64,000 nt of DNA from Aporrectodea caliginosa. Its lineage: Eukaryota > Annelida > Clitellata > Crassiclitellata > Lumbricidae. The number at the start of each line of letters is the position of its first letter. The stretch's first letter is position 1. Below are positions 58,401 to 64,000 of the stretch, piece by piece. The notes beneath the pieces were generated by a model. That model did no database searches. It was not told the origin of the DNA and saw nothing but the letters and a program-made list of their open reading frames with translations. Location of the stretch: positions 1,102,501 to 1,166,500 of the forward strand of contig JACEVL010000420.1 of the NCBI GenBank assembly GCA_020284085.1, given 5' to 3'. A program made the position numbers and the translations under genes.

Positions 58401-59944
58401 TATGCGGATGATTTTTATGCAGACATTTAAAGCCAAGGATAGTTGACGCACTTAAATTGTTTATGGACAATTAGGCGTACCTAATTCATAAATTCGATTC
58501 ACGTGTAAACCAAAATGCGGTTTGCAATTGGTGTGATAAAGGGCTTAACCAGTTTAATTAAATAATAAAATCTGATTACTCATTTAGCTTACTCATTAAT
58601 AATACGTAAATTGAGCCTAACGTTAGCAAGTTAAATATTCTAATAATTAGTAATTGTCTTTTTCAGGTGATCAAATAAGCTGAACTGTTTTGAAAAAACC
58701 TGTCTCTGTGTGATCCGGCCAAGTACTGTATATGAATTTTCTTGTTCAACTCAGTGACTTAATTAAGTCTTAGGTTTTCAGTCAAATTCTATCACCATGC
58801 GATTTTGCTTACAACTTTCAGATTACTTTCAGACGTTTACGTTTGCTAGCATCGGTTTCAAGGTAAATGTTGTGTATATAAAGCGATTTTAGTACTTTGT
58901 TCAGCCGTAATTTTCACGCGATATCTTGCCCTACACCAGTTTTAAGCTTTTAAAGTTTTTGACAACTCTGCAATGCAACACACTCTACCAGTCAGATGAC
59001 CGTATTTGAGTTTCAATACTCAAAGATAGAGGGAATGTTTTGAGTTGTGGGCTTTGACTTACATGTCTGTAAGGAGTCATGTGTTGTATGAAGTCTGGTT
59101 TATAACACTTGGCAGATATTGTGTTATTACCTGGCAGTATTGAACATCAGATTGGACATGTCTTGATGTCTTTTGGAATATAGTTTGCAAATCTTAGTAT
59201 GTAGAATTTGTCAAAACAATCTGCAGACGAATTTTAACGAAGCCCAATCAAACTTTTGATGTGAACAGTATGTCTTTCAAAATGTAGTTTGCAAATTTTC
59301 AATATTGGTACAAAGAATTTGTCAGAACACTCTGCAGACGAATTTTAACAAAACCCAGTGATACTTCTTACTCATACGTACTATTGACAAGTTAAGTTCT
59401 CCTTGTTGAATCTGATTGATTTCTAGTCTTTGCATGATTGAGAGAATTGTTGAAGAGTGGTATAATATTTGTGAGAAAAAAGGAGTAACATACATATGAT
59501 GGTGCAAATGTCAACAAGCGTATTTTGTGCAGCTTGCTAGCTGAGAAACTAAACTCAAAACGTGTGGATATACAAGCGTTGTATTTTATGTTAATTTGAC
59601 AGCTATTGCACGTAGAAATGTCTCGGTTTGATACAGAACTGCACACTAGACAAAATTAAACAGTGTATGAAAAAAGATCCACTAAATATCTAGATTTCGC
59701 ATGAAGCATTCGATAAGTTCTTCATAAATTTTTATTAGGAATATGTTTATTGTACTACGTGGAGTTTAGATGAGGATTTTTTTTATTAAGAGACATCGTT
59801 ATTGTTAAACATTCTGTGGAGGATTTAGTTGGTAAATTTGTCACTGCATTTTATGTAGTATTGGTTTGTGATTTTTCTATTTAAGTATTATCTAGAATGC
59901 TGTTTGTTAAATCATCTAAAAGTTTTTTTCTTGAAAGATGTAAA
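58401..59944. other. 3' flank of the DENND2-like gene, with a local duplication
   Basis: AT-rich sequence with no recognised gene. A segment of about 100 bp is duplicated at about 59170-59250 and 59275-59365 (both contain TAGTTTGCAAAT and TCTGCAGACGAATTTTAAC). Confidence 0.55.
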
Positions 59945-60125
59945 GCTTTTTGTGACTGATTGGATTGAGCACTCATTGTAACGTGGACTATACGGGTTCG
60001 AGCCTCCCGAAGACGGTTGCTATGTAGTGACCTTGAGCAAGTCCTTCACTCACAATTGCTCAGCATCGTCGATTGATGTTTGGTCGTTAGATAATGGCAC
60101 TTAATAAATGCATAATAATAATTTA
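59945..60125 (+). mobile_element. SINE family I
   Basis: B box ACGGGTTCGAGCCTCCC is the best-preserved in the window. Body GACCTTGAGCAAGTCCTTCA and CAATTGCTCAGCATCG, tail AATAATAAT. Confidence 0.75.
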
Positions 60126-61477
60126 CAGCCAAATTTTTTTAAAGTTTTGTTATTTGTTGTTGATAATACTGAGAATGAACGGTCAGTATGTGGTGTTTTT
60201 GGTCTGGTGTGTAGATTAGATTTTTATCCAGTATGCTGTTAATTTTTGTACAAGTTTAGTGTGAAAAGACATTGTATCACATACAATTTTTAGTTTAGTC
60301 GTGACTTTTTCTATTTTTTAAGGGACCGTCTTTTGAAACTGGAAAAGCTGTTGCTATGAACCGTATTTGTGTATAAGTTTATTTGCTTTGTTTTACATTT
60401 GAACATTGGTATTATTTTACAAACTAGCAGCAGCTGTTTGTAATTTTTTACTTCTTGCCACTAAAGCTTAGGGTTTCAATGACTGCAAAGCTAAACTGCC
60501 TTTCTTGGTAAAGTATTTAATGTAATGTATTACATGTAAAATGATGCCTTGCGAAACAAGCTTTTCATTCCAAATGGTGACTAAATCTACTTTGCTACTC
60601 AGTTTCTGCAACATTTCCCTTGACGGTGCTAATGTTTTCACACAAAGAGCATAGCGTATCGTTTATACCTTTCTGATGCCACTTGTATTATTGCTAGCTA
60701 TAGATATTTCTTCATTTGCTGTAGAAAGAAGGCCGGATTTTGTCAGGATGGGATTTGTGTATAAAAGTACCGGTATCTTGTGATAGATCTGTTGATAGTG
60801 CCAAGGTTTTTTGTTTTGCTTGGCTACAGAAGTGTAGATCTGATGTACTAGCCGTCTTTGTGCCCTAATGATCAGGGTTAGAACAAATGAAACCTCATTG
60901 TTTTTATAACTGCTTTTTCATGAAGGCAATGATTTTTGTCGTATTGTTGGGAAATCTCAAGTTTGTTGTGCTCAGTGTTGTAGAACAGTTCCGAATGCAA
61001 ATTTATTCTGTCGTGTCTTTTGGAAAACTCAGAACACCGATTTATTCCATCTGCTTTGTTCTAAAGGAAACCGTTTTGTATGGTAATATGCACATTCCTA
61101 TGTTTATTTTCCATTTTATCATTCCCAGATTTGTATGCAAATTTTTAGAAAACTGTGATTGCCGATTGCATTTGAACATTTTGCATTTTAAGTACACGAT
61201 TCATATGAGCACAGAAACGAAAGCCTGCGTGCTCTCCAGTAATCTTGATTTCTTTGCTTAACAAAATGTCTATTGTTATAAATATGTGTCTGGTTTTTGA
61301 ACGATGCCTGGTCTGCAGCCAAAATATCCTCCAAGCCATATACGGTGTACCTGACTAGGATGATATCTAGAGGCAAGACAACCATATTACATTTTTGGCA
61401 CGAAGCCGGATAAATTCAACACGTACTGTTGTGTGTAATGGAAATAATGTAATGCCTTGAAATTGGAGACAAAGGAG
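60126..61477. other. Unannotated AT-rich spacer
   Basis: No ORF with family resemblance. The 124-codon frame at 60887-61261 is Phe/Val/Cys-rich and looks like random AT-rich translation. (GGA)n lies at about 61473-61492. Confidence 0.4.
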
Positions 61478-61745
61478 GAGGAGGAGGAGGAGCAGTCCCT
61501 TAAGCTACCATGGGTACGAAGTATTAGCAACTCAACTTCATTTTCTTAGCCTCGGCATGTGAGGGTGGGTGGCCAGTCCTCTTCCTCGCCGTCTCATCTT
61601 CCCACCGACAGTGTACGGTCATCATAGCTGAGTAGGCTAAGGGCGCAGGTGAAGCCAAAATCTCAAAACAAACTTCTGCCCTGGGATTTGAACCTCTGAC
61701 ATTTCGATTGACAGTCCAGCACACTAACCACAAGACTGTCACATA
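61478..61745 (-). mobile_element. SINE family II
   Basis: Complement of the family II head and body: GGATTTGAACC (B box) near 61684, GGTGGCCAGTCCTC near 61568, CCATGGGTACGAAG at the 3' end. Confidence 0.7.
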
Positions 61746-61747
61746 CA

Positions 61748-62400
61748 GGCCCGTCCCTAGGAATACGCGGACTACTCAAATGCGTAGGGCCCCAACCTTC
61801 CGACAAAAGTTAGGGACCCCAAAATACCATTTATGACGGCGACGGCGGTGGAGGCGACAGCGGGGACGGTGAAAGCGACGGCGGTGGAGGTTGGTCGGTG
61901 GAGGGACGGCGGTGGAGGTTGGTGGCTATCGAGCGGGGACGGTGGTAGCGACGGCGGTGGAGGTTGGTGGCGACAGCGGGGACGGTGGTAGCGACGGCGG
62001 TGGAGGTTGGTGGCGACAGCGGGGACGGTGGTAGCGACGGCGGTGGAGGTTGGTGGCGACAGCGGGGACGGTGGTAGCGACGGCGGTGGAGGTGCGGTGG
62101 CGACGGAGGAGGTGGTGGCGACGGCCTCTCATTCAATTCATTGGTTGTATATATAAATTTTTGTTTATTTGTTTGAATGTTGCCATGTACAGTGACTGTG
62201 CGTTTGCTAGTGAGGCAAACAATAAATGAGCTATATGGCTTACTTTCTTGGGACTTGACGCCGGGTAAATTCAACGCGTACTGTTGTGGTAGTGGAGGCT
62301 GGCCCATGCCCTAGGAATACGCTGAACACGCAACCGCGTAGGGCCCAGGCGATTCCACCAAAAGTTAAAGGCCCAAAATACTATTTATGAAAAATATTAT
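61748..62400. mobile_element. Repeat pair enclosing a 43-bp GC-rich minisatellite
   Basis: Two related segments, 61748-61840 (CCCTAGGAATACGCGG, GCGTAGGGCCCCAA, CAAAATACCATTTATG) and 62303-62395 (CCCTAGGAATACGCTG, GCGTAGGGCCCAGG, CAAAATACTATTTATG), lie in direct orientation. Between them at 61835-62130 are about five copies of a 43-bp GC-rich unit built on GACGGCGGTGGAGGTTGGTG and GCGACAGCGGGGACGGTGG. A third related line, AAATTCAACRCGTACTGTTG, is at 61414 and 62269. This is probably a non-autonomous transposon copied in tandem or by nested insertion. Confidence 0.55.
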
Positions 62401-62815
62401 TAATAATGATGAGAACAACAAATAATTACCTTGGCATACTAAACTTTATTTCTACTGGCCCAAAACAGCGACAATTATCAAGCAACTAGATCTGACTTTA
62501 TACAGAACATATAAACATACTATAACTAAAGATCTCAAACCTAAGACATCATACACATAGCATAACAAACATTAAGCACAAAACCACAGATGTTATCTCT
62601 ACCCTTGTTAGTAGTGAATTTCGCATTCCTAAACAAACATCATTGCACGGCTTGGAATTCGGCCGAAAAATAACTACAAAAATATTCTCTACAAATAAAT
62701 GCCGTCTACAAAAAATGTCTAAGAAAATCTCAAATGTCAAGCGATGACAAAGGATCAAAAAGCAATCCTCACTTGCTTCTACGTTAGAATTCCTCTGCGC
62801 CCTTTCCGAACGGCG

Positions 62816-62975
62816 GTTACCCTCGAGCAAACATGATCCTCATTCAACGAAATCCTCGTGTAAAAACAATCCTCGAGCAAACATTATCCTCATTCAACAA
62901 AATCCTCACGTAAATACAATCCTCGAGCAAAAATTATCCTCATACAATGACAATCCTCAGGTAAATACAATCCCT
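62816..62975. repeat. Minisatellite, about 53-bp unit
   Basis: Three copies built on ATCCTCGAGCAAACATTATC and CTCATTCAACAAAATCCTC with AAATACAATCCTC between them. Confidence 0.8.
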
Positions 62976-63772
62976 TATCTAGTTTTAAATCTGTGCCAGA
63001 AAATTAAGCTTCTCATGCAAAGCGGACTTCCGTTAACAGGCTTACACATGATTTTTTAGTTCAGATGATATGGCCACCTCAACGTTCAACACAAGCAAAC
63101 AATAGCATCCTAAGCAACATCTGTCGTCGATCCAGTTTCTCGAAGTCTGACCGAGAAAACGAGATTCTGCAGTTACTCAACTTTGGCGTAGACCAACGCA
63201 ACTCGACTTGGAACATAGATCTGAAAAATTAAGTTAAAATTAACTTTACGTCAAGCTTTATGTAACGTTAAATTGCATATTTCAAAATTCAGCTTACTAG
63301 TCAAGTTCACTCCAGCCGCATCTTTCAACTAGAGACAAACTACTCATATTTTATATTCTACAACCAGTTAGGCTAACTTATTTGTAATGTAATGTAACAG
63401 AATACTCGCTGTTATGATCGTCTCAGAGGCGCTGTGTATGCAGCTATCGGTCAATGGAAAAGGTGTGTCTTCTTAATGTTCGAGAAAATGCAATTCAGTC
63501 AGCAATAAGTGGAACTGAGCAAATCAGAGTAGGTAAATTTATTATTATTATAATTATAAGACAAATTTATTTCTTCATAAAGTCAACAAACTAATATACA
63601 GACTAATTAAATTGATTGTTTTCAATATTTATTATTATTATTATTATGCATTTATTAAGTATTTATATGCATTTATATGCATTTATTATTTCTGTGCGTT
63701 TGAGTTTATGTTTGTTCCGATTTGTGCATGTATGTTTTGTTTCTGCCTTCGGGCGTAATAAAGTACTGATTA
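62976..63772. other. Unannotated spacer
   Basis: No recognised gene. Short ATT/TTA runs occur near 63540 and 63630. Confidence 0.4.
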
Positions 63773-63925
63773 AGTGCTAACGACCAAGTATCAATCGATG
63801 GTGCTGAACAATTGTGAGTGAAGGACTTGCTTGAGTATCCATGTCAGAGGAGAAGGCTCAAACCAGTACTCTGCCTTACAAGGTGAGCGCTCCAACCAAT
63901 CAGCCAACGTGTCCCACAGTTAGAC
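63773..63925 (-). mobile_element. SINE family I
   Basis: Complement of the family I body and head: CAATTGTGAGTGAAGGACTT, AAGGTGAGCGCTCCAACC, CCAACGTGTCCC. The B box is degraded (CTCAAACC). Confidence 0.65.
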
Positions 63926-64000
63926 TAACTTCCTCGTGCACATCAAGTCGAAAAAGAAAACCCGAACTGAAGACGTTCTGACGATTTCGAGAAACAGCGA

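Noticed and set aside
60887..61261. 124-codon ORF as a small membrane protein gene
   Set aside because: The hydrophobic look comes from T-rich sequence. There are internal near-duplicate segments, no recognised family, and a location among SINEs.
61831..62307. Pro/His/Arg-rich ORFs on the minus strand
   Set aside because: They follow the 43-bp GC-rich minisatellite and change frame between copies.

Overview
This window is nuclear DNA from a metazoan, most likely a marine invertebrate. The evidence is split coding exons with GT/AG introns and matched phases, plus many tRNA-derived SINEs, non-LTR remnants and TIR transposons. Frequent TAGGCCTA-type motifs and the mix of P, hAT and piggyBac-like relics would suit an echinoderm or hemichordate, but that placement is a weak guess. 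There is no bacterial-type organisation, operon or CRISPR.

Two host genes could be assembled exon by exon, and all intron phases agree. On the minus strand, 21158 to 11930 is a ten-exon gene for a three-finger CCCH zinc-finger protein of the ZC3H4/6/8 type (778 residues by my count), with one exon duplicated inside it. On the plus strand, 23710 to 57990 is a fourteen-exon gene for a DENND2-type DENN-domain protein, a predicted Rab exchange factor (914 residues). The two lie head to head with about 2.5 kb between them. That interval holds a 30-bp repeat carrying three CCAAT boxes.

Positions 1-11900 are transposon-rich. They contain a MITE with a perfect 8-bp target duplication, a broken P-element/THAP9-like transposase, a 2.1-kb 27-bp minisatellite, and a 3.4-kb element with long terminal inverted repeats. 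That element encloses a decayed PIN/FEN1/XPG-like nuclease gene, and its repeats are studded with AGGTCA-N5-AGGTCA direct repeats.

The most striking structure is in the fourth intron of the DENND2-like gene. It is about 20 kb of a 13-bp satellite (AACTCTTTTCAAT) whose plus strand contains no G. It therefore has neither GT nor AG, while each unit looks like a branch point followed by a pyrimidine tract. At about 48899 the array flips orientation, giving a 1.1-kb inverted arm that ends about 20 bp before the next exon. The other introns and the 3' flank carry hAT and piggyBac MITEs with visible target duplications, at least four SINE families, LINE 3' ends and microsatellites.
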